Shown here in pieces: positions 8,741-17,150 of a stretch of 64,000 nucleotides of DNA (position 1 is the stretch's first letter; the number at the start of each line of letters is the position of its first letter). The position numbers were made by a program, and so were the translations under genes. The notes below the pieces were generated by a model that was not told where the DNA came from, searched no databases, and saw only the letters and a program-made list of their open reading frames with translations. The stretch comes from CADCVQ01 sp038260305 (GTDB lineage Bacteria > Actinomycetota > Thermoleophilia > Solirubrobacterales > Solirubrobacteraceae), in the NCBI GenBank assembly GCA_038260305.1, contig JBBSNY010000024.1, positions 1-64,000 on the forward strand. The letters run 5' to 3'.

Positions 8741-9943
8741 CTAGGTTGCCATGCGCGCGGCTTCAGCGCGGTCGCGGCGCTGCGGCGTTTCGGTGTACGC
8801 GAGCGCTGCGCCGTAGACGCGCAGGTCGGGGTAGCTGCCGCGTAGTTTGCGTGCGCACGCCTCGAATGTTGACCCGTAGGTGACGACGTCGTCGACGATG
8901 ACGACGGCTTCGGCGGATCGCAGGATCGCGGACTCTGCGGTCTTCAACTGCAGGCTCTCGGCTAGTGCCACGGCGCGCCGGTTGTAGCCGTTGAGCGCGT
9001 GCGTCGAGTCGGCGTACGGGTCGACTTCGAACGCATCGACGACGGGCGCGCAGAGCCGCAGCCCGAGGTCTGCGGCGAGCTCTTCGGTGAGTTCGAAGCC
9101 GCGCTGTTCGAATGACCGCAGGGAGGTGGCCATCGGGACGATGACGTCGATGTCTTCGATCCAGTCGGTTTCCTCGGTCAGTCCTTGGCGCAGCAGGATG
9201 GCCGCGTACGGGATGGTCTTGCCGTGCGGCTTGAGCGCTTTGATGTAGCGCGTGAACAGCGGTTCGGGTCCGGCGACGTGCCACGGCTGGTAGGCGCCCA
9301 CGGCGTACACGTCTTCGACCTCCTTTCGGGCGGTCTCGTTCAGGACGGCCGGTGCGGGAACGGTCGCTCTCGTTCCGTCCCAGCCGCGGACGCGTGACAG
9401 AAGGTCGTGCTCCCACCACTGATTGCGGCGGTCGCCGAGGGTGTCGGGGAACAGGGGCTCACCGGCGTCGCGAAGGACCGCGTCGCAGGCGAGTCGGACG
9501 AGCCGCAGGCGTTGTTGATAAGCGGCATCGCTGGGGCTCAGTTCGACCGCGCGCCGAGCGTAGTTCTGCGCGTCTGCGAACCGCCCCTGGAGTGCCGCGC
9601 GCCGTGCTTCTCGTGCGCTGGCCTCTGCCATGACGGCAGACGCCGCGGTCCGATCGCCGCCGCGTGCGAGCTCGGCGAACTCGTATGCGGCGCGCCACTC
9701 GCGGCGAAGCAGTTTCGCCCGCGCGAGTTCGAGGCCGACGTCCGTGAACTCGCGCTGCAGCTGCGACGGCAGCCGCGGCTCCGGACGCTGTCGCTGACGG
9801 TCCGCATGAGAGCGCGCTCGGCGTGCCTTTGTGCGGCGTCGTGCCATTCGAGGACTATCGGCACGATGCGACTCGAGGTCAACGAAAACCGAGTACACGG
9901 CGCCTGGCTCGCCACATCGGGATTCGTCGCTGCTGTAGCGCAT
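8741..9943 (-). CDS. Phosphoribosyltransferase with helical (TPR-like) N-terminus
   Basis: Up to 400 residues; ATG 9943 is the longest start and ATG 9847 (MARRRTK) an alternative. The central part (LQREFTDVGLELARAKLL ... RFADAQNYARRAVELSP) looks like helical TPR-type repeats. The C-terminal half is a PRTase: ETDWIEDIDVIVPMATS, then HALNGYNRRAVALAESL, then the PRPP-binding loop EAVVIVDDVVTYGSTFEA with two acidic residues. It is the first gene of the operon and is divergent from the sigma remnant. It is a different branch from the ComF-like PRTase at the other end of the operon (little similarity outside the PRPP loop), which suggests two distinct reactions. Intact, without frameshift. Confidence 0.85.
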   Translation of the reverse strand: MRYSSDESRCGEPGAVYSVFVDLESHRADSPRMARRRTKARRARSHADRQRQRPEPRLPSQLQREFTDVGLELARAKLLRREWRAAYEFAELARGGDRTAASAVMAEASAREARRAALQGRFADAQNYARRAVELSPSDAAYQQRLRLVRLACDAVLRDAGEPLFPDTLGDRRNQWWEHDLLSRVRGWDGTRATVPAPAVLNETARKEVEDVYAVGAYQPWHVAGPEPLFTRYIKALKPHGKTIPYAAILLRQGLTEETDWIEDIDVIVPMATSLRSFEQRGFELTEELAADLGLRLCAPVVDAFEVDPYADSTHALNGYNRRAVALAESLQLKTAESAILRSAEAVVIVDDVVTYGSTFEACARKLRGSYPDLRVYGAALAYTETPQRRDRAEAARMAT

Positions 9944-10038
9944 CCAGCGTCAGATGCGATCCCTCGGGCCCTCATTGCATCTAGTTGTGCGCGCCGTCGC
10001 GCGCTGTTGCAACCAGTCGCTCTGTTTCGCATCTCCGT

Positions 10039-10932
10039 CGACGCCGCACACAGGGCCACAGCTACAGCGAGATCGGAGCGGTCACCGGCTGGTCGTATAC
10101 GAAGATCAACCGCTGCCTGACCGAAGGCCGCCGCGCCTTCTTGGAGCGCTACGAGCGGATCGAGTCCGGCGACGAGTGCCGGGACTGGCTGCCCGTGATC
10201 TCCGCAATGGTGGATGGGGAGGCAACGCCCGAGCAGGTCATCGAGCTGCGTCCCCACCTGCGCAACTGCCCGGGCTGCCGGGCGACGCTCAAGTCGCTGC
10301 AGGACAGCTCGACTCCGCTGGCGGCACTGATGCCGATTCCGCTTGTCGTCGTCGGGACGGGTGCGGGCGACCAGGTGTCGAGCCTCCTGATGCGCATCTA
10401 CGAGGGGATCGCGGGCGGGTTCCCCGAGCGCGCGGTGCATTCCGTCACGAAGGCGCAGGGGTTGCTCGAGGCGTCCGCGGCAGGCAAGCTCACTGCCGTA
10501 GCGGCGTCAGCCGCCGCGGTCGCGGGCGGCGGATACGCGTCCGTGGAGCGGGTCATCGACCGACCGTCAGCGGCGCGCCGCGTAGCCCAGACGCAGGCGC
10601 ACCACCGATCCCCGGTCCGCAGGGCGTCGTTGCGCGCAGCGCCGACCGTCGTCGCCAAGCCACCGGCTGCGGTCGTATCGACAGCTGCGGGTGGAGCAGA
10701 GGTCGGCTCCCCCGCTGCTGAGGCGACGCCGACCCCTCCGACGCCTGCGCAGGCGCCCGAGTTCCTCGCCACCACCAGCACAGGGTCCACGACCACGAGC
10801 ACGAGCAGGAGCAGGACCGCCGCCGCATACGTGACGCGCACAGCGAACTACCGCAGCACGGCCACGAAGTCCCGATCCGGCGCCGCGCAGGGATTCGCGC
10901 CGAAGGGCCGCGAGACGGTGTTCGCGCCATAG
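10039..10932 (+). pseudogene. Headless sigma-70 factor with zinc-finger anti-sigma tail
   Basis: The frame begins abruptly at sigma region 4 (GHSYSEIGAVTGWSYTKINR, a helix-turn-helix) with no region 2 upstream; an in-frame TTG at 9985 precedes it but encodes nothing family-like. After region 4 comes a zf-HC2-type segment (RPHLRNCPGCRATL, His-x3-Cys-x2-Cys), then a hydrophobic Ala-rich segment (TAVAASAAAVAGGGYAS) and a long Thr/Ser/Ala/Pro-rich tail. Fusions of an ECF-like sigma to a zinc finger and a membrane segment are common in this bacterial group, so this is most likely the 3' part of one whose promoter-melting half was deleted. It lies back to back with the PRTase gene, so the deletion may mark one edge of the inserted operon. 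Confidence 0.65.
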
Positions 10933-11287
10933 CCTGCGCAAGCGCAAGGGGACGACATCGAGTCGCTTCGACTTCCTGGAGGTCGCGCGCGATCACGTCG
11001 AGCAGTTGCGCGCGGCGCTCGGGATCGCGGACGAGCACCTCGTCGCGCACGGCGACGCCGACCTGCTGAGGTGCCGCGCCGCGCCCGGGATCCGGCGGCT
11101 CGCCGGCGCCGCCGCCCGGGCCGCCCGCGGCGGGTTACCCGCCGACCAACTCTCGGTAGGCGCACGTCGCGCAGCAGGAGCTCCTTCGCGGCGCACGGCG
11201 CGAGCTCGACGCCGTGCAGCTCGGACTCCCGCACGTGGATGCGACGCGTCGTGGTTGGGGAGTTCGGGAGCCGCGACCCGTACGGGT
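10933..11287. other. Gap with only gene debris
   Basis: No convincing complete gene. On the plus strand a short run (FDFLEVARDHVEQLRAALG, about 10960-11015) looks helical, and on the minus strand the same bases give PERRAQLLDVIARDLQEVE; both cannot be real and neither has a clear start. On the minus strand at about 11135-11235 there is ELAPCAAKELLLRDVRL, possibly the C-terminal end of the VapC remnant next door in another frame. Confidence 0.3.
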
Positions 11288-11509
11288 AGCGCCATGGACC
11301 GGGGTCAGCCGTCGATCACCCTCGCCGACGATCTGGCCGGGCTCGTCGAGCAGCACGTCGAGGAAGTCCAGCACGGCATCGGTGGTGTCGGGGTGCGCGA
11401 AGACGCGCGGGTTCGTCGCCAGGCGAACGACGGCGCTCAGGACGATCAGGCTGAGCCCCAGCGGCTCGTCGCGCGCTTCCCGCGATGCGAGCGCCCTTGC
11501 GCCGGGTGA
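11288..11509 (-). pseudogene. VapC/PIN toxin remnant
   Basis: The segment LGLSLIVLSAVVRLATNPRV followed by DTTDAVLDFLDVLLDEPG and VGEGDRR matches the middle of actinobacterial VapC-like PIN proteins. The N-terminal acidic strand with the D-x-N start is missing, and after VGEGDRR the frame turns into Arg/Pro-rich sequence, so the C-terminal acidic residues are also lost from this frame. It is a fragment of about 74 residues next to the lon promoter. No antitoxin is adjacent. Identified by motif similarity only. Confidence 0.5.
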
Positions 11510-11510
11510 G

Positions 11511-11550
11511 CGTAAGCAACTCACATTTCGTAAGCGGAGTTGGGTATGGT
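11511..11550 (+). promoter_or_regulatory. Candidate lon promoter with direct and inverted repeats
   Basis: Two CGTAAGC copies (11511-11517 and 11529-11535) and an inverted pair CAACTC (11517-11522) / GAGTTG (11537-11542) lie just upstream of a TATGGT hexamer (11545-11550) that could be a -10. The lon ATG is 28 bases downstream. lon genes are often under heat-shock repressors such as HspR; this arrangement is not a clear HAIR site, so the controlling protein is open. Confidence 0.35.
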
Positions 11551-11577
11551 TGTCCGTGCAACGAAAGGAACCCACGC

Positions 11578-13866
11578 ATGCCCAAGCTCTTGCTTGTCCC
11601 TATGGACGACATGATCGTCTTCCCAACGATGGACCTGAACCTCCCTGTCGACGTGGCCGACGAGGAGCGCGTGCTGCTCGTTCCCAGACACAACGGGGAG
11701 TACGCCAAGGTCGGAACGATCGCGAAGATCGCCGACACGATCCGCCTGCCGGGCGGCGCACGGGGGGTCTCCGTCGAGAGCCTGCATCGTGGCGCCATCG
11801 TCGGATCGGCCGAGGCCAGCCCGGAGGGGCTGCGTGCCGAGGTCGAGGAGCACCCGGATGCCAAGCCCGTCGACAAGCGCACGCGCGAGCTCGAACGGGA
11901 GTACCGCGCGGTCGTCGAGGAGATCCTCGTCGAGCGCGGCGCCGATCAGCGCGTCGCAGCGTTCCTGCGCTCCGTCACCGACCCGGGTCCGCTGGCCGAC
12001 ACGGCCGGCTTCAGCCCCGACCTGAACCTCGAGCAGAAGATCCGCCTGCTCGAGATGCTCGACGTCACCGACCGCCTCGAGCTCGCCCTCGAGTTCCAGC
12101 GCGAGCGCCTGGCCGAGCTGCAGGTGCGCCGTCGCATCCGCGACGACGTCGAGTCCGGCGCCCAGAAGCAGCAGCGCGAGTACTTCCTGCGCCAGCAGCT
12201 CGAGTCGATCCGCAAGGAGCTCGGCGAGGACGGTGGCTCGGTCACCGATGACTACCGCACGAAGATCGCCGAGGCCGGCATGCCCGACGCCGTCCGCGAG
12301 CAGGCCGAACGCGAGCTCGAGCGCCTCGAGCGCGCGGGTGAGCAGAGCGGCGAGTCGTCGATGATCCGGACCTACCTGGACTGGCTCGTCGCCGTGCCGT
12401 GGAGCAAGAGCTCGGATGAGGTGCTCGACCCGGTCCTCGCCCGCGAGGTGCTTGACAAGGACCACGCCGGTCTCGAGGACGTCAAGGACCGCATCACGGA
12501 GTACATCGCCGTCAGGAAGCTGCGCGAGGAGCGTGGCGTCGAGATGGACCGCAAGGCTGGGGCGATTCTCACGCTGATCGGGCCTCCCGGCACCGGCAAG
12601 ACCTCGATCGGCGAGTCGATCGCCCGTGCGACCGGACGCGAGTTCGTGCGCATGTCGCTCGGCGGTGTCCGCGACGAGGCGGAGATCCGCGGCCACCGTC
12701 GCACGTACATCGGCGCCCTGCCGGGACGGCTCGTCCGTGCCCTGCGCGACGCCGGGACGATGAACCCGGTGATCATGCTCGACGAGGTCGACAAGGTCGG
12801 CGCGGACTGGCGCGGCGATCCGTCGGCGGCGCTGCTCGAGGTCCTGGACCCCGCGCAGAACCACGCCTTCCGCGACCACTACCTCGACATCGAGATCGAC
12901 CTCTCGCAGGTGATGTTCATCGCCACGGCGAACGTCGCCGAGACGATCCCGGGCCCGCTGCTGGACCGCATGGAGGTCATCCGCTTCGACGGCTACACCG
13001 TGGCCGAGAAGACGGCGATCGCCCGCGACTACCTGTGGCCGCGTCAGCGCGAACGCAACGGGCTGCGCGAGGACGAGGTGACGATCGAGGACGAGACGTT
13101 GAAGCTCGTCGTCGCCGAGTACACGCGCGAGGCGGGTGTGCGGCAGCTCGAGCGTTCGCTCGGGACCCTGCTGCGCAAGGTCGCGACGAAGATCGCCTCG
13201 GCGAAGGTGCAGGCTCCGGTGAAGGTCGACCTGGAGGTCGTGCGTGACGCGCTCGGTCGCCAGAAGGTCTTCCAGGAGGCGGCGGCGCGCACGGCGGTTC
13301 CGGGCGTCGCCACGGGACTCGCGGTGACCGGCGTCGGCGGCGACGTGCTGTTCGTCGAGGCCAACAGCATGCGCGGCAAGGACGCCGGCCTGACGCTGAC
13401 CGGCCAGCTCGGCGACGTCATGAAGGAGTCCGCGCGGATCGCGCTGACATACGTGCGCGCTCACGCGGAGGACCTCGGGATCGACGAGGACGCCTTCGAC
13501 AAGCGCGAGTTCCACGTCCACGTCCCCGCGGGAGCGATCCCGAAGGACGGGCCCAGCGCCGGCGTCACGATGGTGACGGCGCTGACGTCGCTGCTGACCT
13601 CACGGCCGGTGCGCCACACCGTCGGCATGACCGGCGAGGTGACGCTGCAGGGACGCGTGCTGCCGATCGGCGGGCTCAAGCAGAAGGTGCTCGCCGCCCA
13701 CGCGGCCGGCCTGACGGACGTGATCCTGCCCGAGCGAAACCGCGCCGACCTCGACGACGTGCCCGCGGACGTGCGCGAGGCGATGACGTTTCACCCGGTC
13801 ATGACGATCGGCGAGGCGCTCGAGGTCGCACTCGAACCGGCTCGCGCCGAGGCCGTCACGGCCTGA
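11578..13866 (+). CDS. lon: ATP-dependent protease Lon
   Basis: A 762-residue, full-length LonA. It has an N-terminal substrate-binding domain and coiled coil (about 1-290), an AAA+ module with Walker A GPPGTGKT near residue 335 and Walker B MLDEVDKV, a sensor region, and a C-terminal serine protease domain with catalytic Ser660 in KDGPSAGVTM and Lys703 in IGGLKQK, the standard Ser-Lys dyad. It degrades damaged and short-lived regulatory proteins in the cytoplasm. ATG 11578 is supported by AAAGGA 9 bases upstream; the frame is open to 11485 but that part covers the promoter. The substrate-recognition domain looks divergent but complete. Monocistronic, followed by the repeat element at 14097. 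Confidence 0.97.
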   Translation: MPKLLLVPMDDMIVFPTMDLNLPVDVADEERVLLVPRHNGEYAKVGTIAKIADTIRLPGGARGVSVESLHRGAIVGSAEASPEGLRAEVEEHPDAKPVDKRTRELEREYRAVVEEILVERGADQRVAAFLRSVTDPGPLADTAGFSPDLNLEQKIRLLEMLDVTDRLELALEFQRERLAELQVRRRIRDDVESGAQKQQREYFLRQQLESIRKELGEDGGSVTDDYRTKIAEAGMPDAVREQAERELERLERAGEQSGESSMIRTYLDWLVAVPWSKSSDEVLDPVLAREVLDKDHAGLEDVKDRITEYIAVRKLREERGVEMDRKAGAILTLIGPPGTGKTSIGESIARATGREFVRMSLGGVRDEAEIRGHRRTYIGALPGRLVRALRDAGTMNPVIMLDEVDKVGADWRGDPSAALLEVLDPAQNHAFRDHYLDIEIDLSQVMFIATANVAETIPGPLLDRMEVIRFDGYTVAEKTAIARDYLWPRQRERNGLREDEVTIEDETLKLVVAEYTREAGVRQLERSLGTLLRKVATKIASAKVQAPVKVDLEVVRDALGRQKVFQEAAARTAVPGVATGLAVTGVGGDVLFVEANSMRGKDAGLTLTGQLGDVMKESARIALTYVRAHAEDLGIDEDAFDKREFHVHVPAGAIPKDGPSAGVTMVTALTSLLTSRPVRHTVGMTGEVTLQGRVLPIGGLKQKVLAAHAAGLTDVILPERNRADLDDVPADVREAMTFHPVMTIGEALEVALEPARAEAVTA

Positions 13867-14096
13867 TCAGACAACTCCCACCCAATACGCGGCGCGCGCA
13901 GGCTGCTCCCCCCGTCGGCCTGCGCGACCGCGTCCTTCGCAGCACCACCCTCGCGGGCGGCGGCCTTTCCTCCCCTGGGCCTCCGCCCGCGAGGCGGTGA
14001 AGGGCGCGCGCCGCTCGCGCCGGCGCGGGACGCGCGAGACCTCGGAGGCGATAGCGGACCGCGAGGACTCCGAGCGGGCCTGGAGGACTTCGGAGA

Positions 14097-14346
14097 CGAT
14101 GACGCGCGGGGCGCGGGGTGGTGGCATCGGTACCACCACCCCACAGCCCTCGCGGTCTACGGCCACGTCGATATGGGAGGCGTCGTGACCCGTGGTCCCC
14201 TGTTGGCACGGCGTCTCGGTAGGCAGGTTCCGGACGCCGGCTGGTTGTCGGTTGAATGGGGGAGGGGTACCCAACCGACTCGAGAGAACCTGTAAACCAT
14301 TCTGCGCCCCGTATCTCAAGGCCCGTTAAGTCGTGGCTCAAGGTTT
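14097..14346. repeat. Tandem structured element, copy 1
   Basis: First of two diverged copies about 290 bp apart. Shared features in order: a GC-rich lead (GCGCGGGGCGCGGGG); hairpin A with 10-bp arms 14115-14124 and 14133-14142 and loop CATCGGTA; a variable middle; hairpin B with 8-bp arms 14247-14254 and 14272-14279 around the purine-rich loop 14255-14271 (contains GGGGGAGGGG); and the tail motifs CATTCTGCGCCCC and GCCCGTTAAGTCGT. Compared with copy 2, every base change inside the arms is compensated on the other arm. No convincing reading frame on either strand. The preceding 13867-14096 is a GC-rich stretch in which I see nothing. Confidence 0.75.
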
Positions 14347-14392
14347 GTCATTAAGTTGGACGCATAATCACGCCGGCGTGCCAACCCGGGCC

Positions 14393-14632
14393 GATGCGCG
14401 GGGCGCGGGGCGGTGGCATCGGTACCACCGCCCCACTACCCTCGCGGTCTACGGTCGCGTCGGCTATCGGGAGCGCGATCCGCGGTCCCCTTGCTCTCCG
14501 CCCCGGCAGGCAGGTCACCGGAGCGTAGGCGGCAGCCGGTCGAATGGGGGAGGGGTACCCGACCGGCTGGGAGGGAACCTGCGGAGCATTCTGCGCCCCG
14601 GATCTCAACGCCCGTTAAGTCGTCAATCAAGG
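14393..14632. repeat. Tandem structured element, copy 2
   Basis: Second copy. Hairpin A arms are 14407-14416 and 14425-14434 with the same loop CATCGGTA; hairpin B arms are 14533-14542 and 14560-14569 (10 bp) with the same loop as copy 1. Relative to copy 1 the arms carry one paired change in A (T-A to C-G) and two in B (both T-A to C-G). The tail again ends GCCCGTTAAGTCGT. The copy runs a few bases into the 3' end of the DoxX-like gene on the opposite strand. Orientation and function are unknown: it could be a structured RNA, an intergenic mobile repeat or a protein-binding array. Confidence 0.75.
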
Positions 14633-15004
14633 TCCCGTGAAGGTTCGGGCGCGACCGCGCATGGCCCAGCAGATCCATGCGATCAGCAGACCCTGCAGCG
14701 GCAGGCGCGCCCACAGCAGCGACGCCGGGATCGAGTCGTAGCGATCGGGGTGCAGCGCCATGTTCACGTTCGCGGGGAAGACCGCGATCAGCAGCGCCAC
14801 GAGCCACAGGCCGGCCAGGCGGCGCGTGCCGACGAAGGCGAAGCCGAGGCCGCCGACGATCTCCGCTGCGCCGCTGACGAGCACGAGCTCGCGGTGCGCC
14901 GGCAGGTAGCCAGGCATGATCGACTCGTAGGTCTGGGTGCGCAGGAAGTGCAGTAGCCCGGCGGCGATGAAGGCGACGCTCAGCAGCCGCTGAGACCACC
15001 TCAC
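14627..15004 (-). CDS. DoxX-like membrane protein
   Basis: A 125-residue protein with about four hydrophobic segments (LLSVAFIAAGLLHFL, LVLVSGAAEIVGGLGFAFVG, LAGLWLVALLIAVFPANVNM, and a C-terminal one ending LLIAWICWAM). The pattern MPGYLPAHRELV and FPANVNMALHP is typical of small DoxX/DoxD-like proteins, which are inner-membrane proteins of poorly defined, often redox- or quinone-related, function. GTG 15004 overlaps the TetR stop (GTGA), so it is translationally coupled to the regulator and co-controlled with it. Longer starts would run through the TetR gene. Confidence 0.8.
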   Translation of the reverse strand: MRWSQRLLSVAFIAAGLLHFLRTQTYESIMPGYLPAHRELVLVSGAAEIVGGLGFAFVGTRRLAGLWLVALLIAVFPANVNMALHPDRYDSIPASLLWARLPLQGLLIAWICWAMRGRARTFTGP

Positions 15005-15573
15005 CGTGCGCGCAGCCCGTCCAGCGCGATCGTGAGGTAGCGCCTCCAGTCCTGCAACCCGCCGGCGCGCTGCGCTGCGGCGACGTGGCCGAAGCCGCAC
15101 ATGATCGTCCGTACGTCGTCCACCGTCGCATCTTCGCGGATGGTCCCTTGCGCCCGCGCGCCATCGATGAGTCGGCGCGTTGCCGCCTCCAGGCGAAGCT
15201 CGCCGAGTGCGGCGGTCTGCATCGCGTTCGGGTGACCGCCGATGACCTCACACAGCGCGGCGTCGCCTGCGGTCATCTCCGCGCAGCGCCAGATGCCCGC
15301 GCACAGGGCATCCCACGGCTCGCCGGCGACGGCGCTGCCCTCGACGATGTCGGCGAGGCGCTCGAAGTGCGCCTCGGCGAGCGCCGCCACGAGCGCCTCC
15401 TTCGTCGGGAAATGGCGGTAGACCGTGCCGACGCCGACGCCCGCACGGCGCGCGATGTCGTCGATCTGCGCGTCGAGTCCGGTCTCGGCGAAGGCCGCCG
15501 AAGCGGCCGCGAGGACCTTCTCGCGATTGCGTCGCGCGTCGGCGCGTAGCGGCTTGGTGACGATGGTTGACAA
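15001..15573 (-). CDS. TetR/AcrR-family repressor
   Basis: A 190-residue protein with the TetR N-terminal HTH: REKVLAAASAAFAETGLDA, then IDDIARRAGVGVGTVYRHFP and TKEALVAAL. The C-terminal ligand-binding domain is helical and variable, with MTAGDAALCEVIGGHP. The start is TTG 15573, which overlaps the -35 of the divergent MFS pump. A symmetric CGGAA-N6-TTCCG site lies directly beyond it. TetR repressors next to divergent efflux pumps normally repress both until a toxic ligand binds; the geometry here fits that closely. The DoxX-like gene follows with a 4-base overlap. Confidence 0.9.
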   Translation of the reverse strand: MSTIVTKPLRADARRNREKVLAAASAAFAETGLDAQIDDIARRAGVGVGTVYRHFPTKEALVAALAEAHFERLADIVEGSAVAGEPWDALCAGIWRCAEMTAGDAALCEVIGGHPNAMQTAALGELRLEAATRRLIDGARAQGTIREDATVDDVRTIMCGFGHVAAAQRAGGLQDWRRYLTIALDGLRAR

Positions 15574-15596
15574 GCGGAATGACCCTTCCGTATGCT
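15567..15596 (+). promoter_or_regulatory. MFS pump promoter with TetR operator in the spacer
   Basis: TTGACA (15567-15572) and TATGCT (15591-15596) are separated by 18 bp, a good primary-sigma promoter for the MFS gene 60 bases downstream. Inside the spacer is the dyad CGGAA (15575-15579) / TTCCG (15586-15590). A further GCGGAA half site lies near 15610. A repressor bound there would block RNA polymerase directly. Confidence 0.65.
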
Positions 15597-15655
15597 GGCG
15601 CGCAAGAAGCGGAACCGTCCTTCATCTTAGACAGCGCAGCTAGGGGAGCACACCG

Positions 15656-17122
15656 ATGACCGACCACATCAAGCTCACGGAGCGCCAGAAGTGGATCGCG
15701 CTCGCGCTGCTGGCGACCACGCAGTTCGTGATCGTGCTCGACGCCGCGATCGTCAACGTCGCGATCCCGTCGATCGGCAAGGACCTCGACTTCTCACCCG
15801 AGAATCTCCAATGGATCCCGAACGCCTACGCCCTGACGTTCGGCGGCTTCCTCCTGCTCGGCGGGCGGATGGCCGACCTGCTCGGCCGCCGACGGCTCTT
15901 CATGGGTGGGTTGATCCTGTTCGTCATCGCGTCGCTCGCCGGGGGCCTGTCGCAGTCCGAGACGCAGCTCATCGGCTTCCGCGCGCTGCAGGGCCTCGGC
16001 GCCGCGATGCTCGCCCCGTCCGCGCTGTCGATGGTCACGAACATGTTCACCGAGGGCGCCGAGCGCAACAAGGCGCTCGGTGTGTGGGGCGCCGTCTCCG
16101 GCTCCGGCGGCGCCGCCGGCGTCCTGCTCGGCGGCGTGCTGACGCAGTACGCGGGCTGGCAATGGGTGCTGTGGGTCAACGTGCCGATCGGGCTGATCGC
16201 CGCATTCCTCGCGCCACGGCTGCTCGTCGAGAGTCGCGCGGAGTCCGCCACCCGCCACTTCGACGCGCTCGGGGCCGTGACCGTCACCGCCGGCCTCTCG
16301 ATCCTCGTCTACGCACTCGTCGACGCCGTCAATGCCGGCTGGGGCTCGACACAGACGATCGCCCTGCTGGCGGTCTCGCTCGCGCTGATCCTCGTCTTCG
16401 TCGCGATCGAGAGGCAGTCCGTCGCCCCGCTCGTGCCGTTTCGGATCTTCCGCCTGCGCACGCTGACCGGCGCGAACGTCATCGGCCTGCTGATCGGCGC
16501 CGCGCTGTTCTCGATGTTCTTCTTCCTCTCGCTCTACATGCAGAAGGTCCTCGGCTACGACGCGCTCAAGACGGGCCTGTCGTATCTGCCGCTCGCGCTC
16601 ATCATCATCGTCTCGGCGGGCGCCGCGTCGGTGCTCGTGACGAAGGTCGGCTTCAAACCGATCCTGACCGCGGGCATGGTGCTGATCACGATCGGCCTGC
16701 TGTGGTTCACCCAGTTGCCGGTCGACGGCGTCTACCTCAACGACATCGTCGCGCCGATGGTGATTTCGGCCGCGGGCCTCGGCTTCGCGTTCGTGCCGGT
16801 GACGATCGCCGCCGTCAGCGGGATCTCGCCGGACGACTCCGGCCTCGCGTCGGGGCTCATCAACACCTCGCAGCAGATCGGCGGCGCGCTCGGCCTCGCG
16901 GTCTTGGCGACGATCGCCAACTCGACGACCCAGGACCTCATGACAGCGGCCAAGGGCGCACCGGCGGCGCTGCCCAACGCACTCACCGAGGGCTTCCACG
17001 ACGCGTTCCTCGCGGGGGCGGGATTCGCGATTCTGGGCATTTTCGCGACGCTCGTCCTGATCCGCACGTCGGACTCGCGGGCGCTCGTCGGGGCCAACCC
17101 CGCGGATCTGCCGATGGCGTGA
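15656..17122 (+). CDS. MFS drug efflux transporter (DHA2/EmrB type)
   Basis: A 488-residue protein with about 14 membrane segments, the length and layout of DHA2-family proton-drug antiporters. It has the segment-1 motif FVIVLDAAIVNVAIPSI, motif A GGRMADLLGRRRLFM after segment 2, GFRALQGLGAAMLAPSALS in segment 4, and motif C-like GAVSGSGGAAGVLLGGVLT in segment 5. It exports hydrophobic or cationic toxic compounds across the inner membrane using the proton gradient. ATG 15656 has AGGGGAG 9 bases upstream. It is divergent from, and probably repressed by, the TetR protein. Confidence 0.92.
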   Translation: MTDHIKLTERQKWIALALLATTQFVIVLDAAIVNVAIPSIGKDLDFSPENLQWIPNAYALTFGGFLLLGGRMADLLGRRRLFMGGLILFVIASLAGGLSQSETQLIGFRALQGLGAAMLAPSALSMVTNMFTEGAERNKALGVWGAVSGSGGAAGVLLGGVLTQYAGWQWVLWVNVPIGLIAAFLAPRLLVESRAESATRHFDALGAVTVTAGLSILVYALVDAVNAGWGSTQTIALLAVSLALILVFVAIERQSVAPLVPFRIFRLRTLTGANVIGLLIGAALFSMFFFLSLYMQKVLGYDALKTGLSYLPLALIIIVSAGAASVLVTKVGFKPILTAGMVLITIGLLWFTQLPVDGVYLNDIVAPMVISAAGLGFAFVPVTIAAVSGISPDDSGLASGLINTSQQIGGALGLAVLATIANSTTQDLMTAAKGAPAALPNALTEGFHDAFLAGAGFAILGIFATLVLIRTSDSRALVGANPADLPMA

Positions 17123-17150
17123 GCCCATCACGCGATCGACGGAGGGGCGA

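Noticed and set aside
11006..11509. 167-codon plus-strand frame before lon
   Set aside because: Arg/Ala-rich, starts at TTG without ribosome site, and overlaps the VapC remnant and lon promoter; only a short helical piece looks protein-like.
11521..13521. 666-codon frame antisense to lon
   Set aside because: Mirror of the Lon reading frame in GC-rich DNA; composition (Arg, Asp, Val, Leu, Glu runs) is a shadow and Lon is unmistakable.
14436..15251. Minus-strand frame running through repeat copy 2 and DoxX/TetR
   Set aside because: Shadow of the DoxX and TetR genes; the part in the repeat is not shared in a codon-like pattern.
15794..17131. 445-codon frame antisense to the MFS transporter
   Set aside because: Arg/Glu/Gln-rich shadow of the pump gene; no start context or domain.
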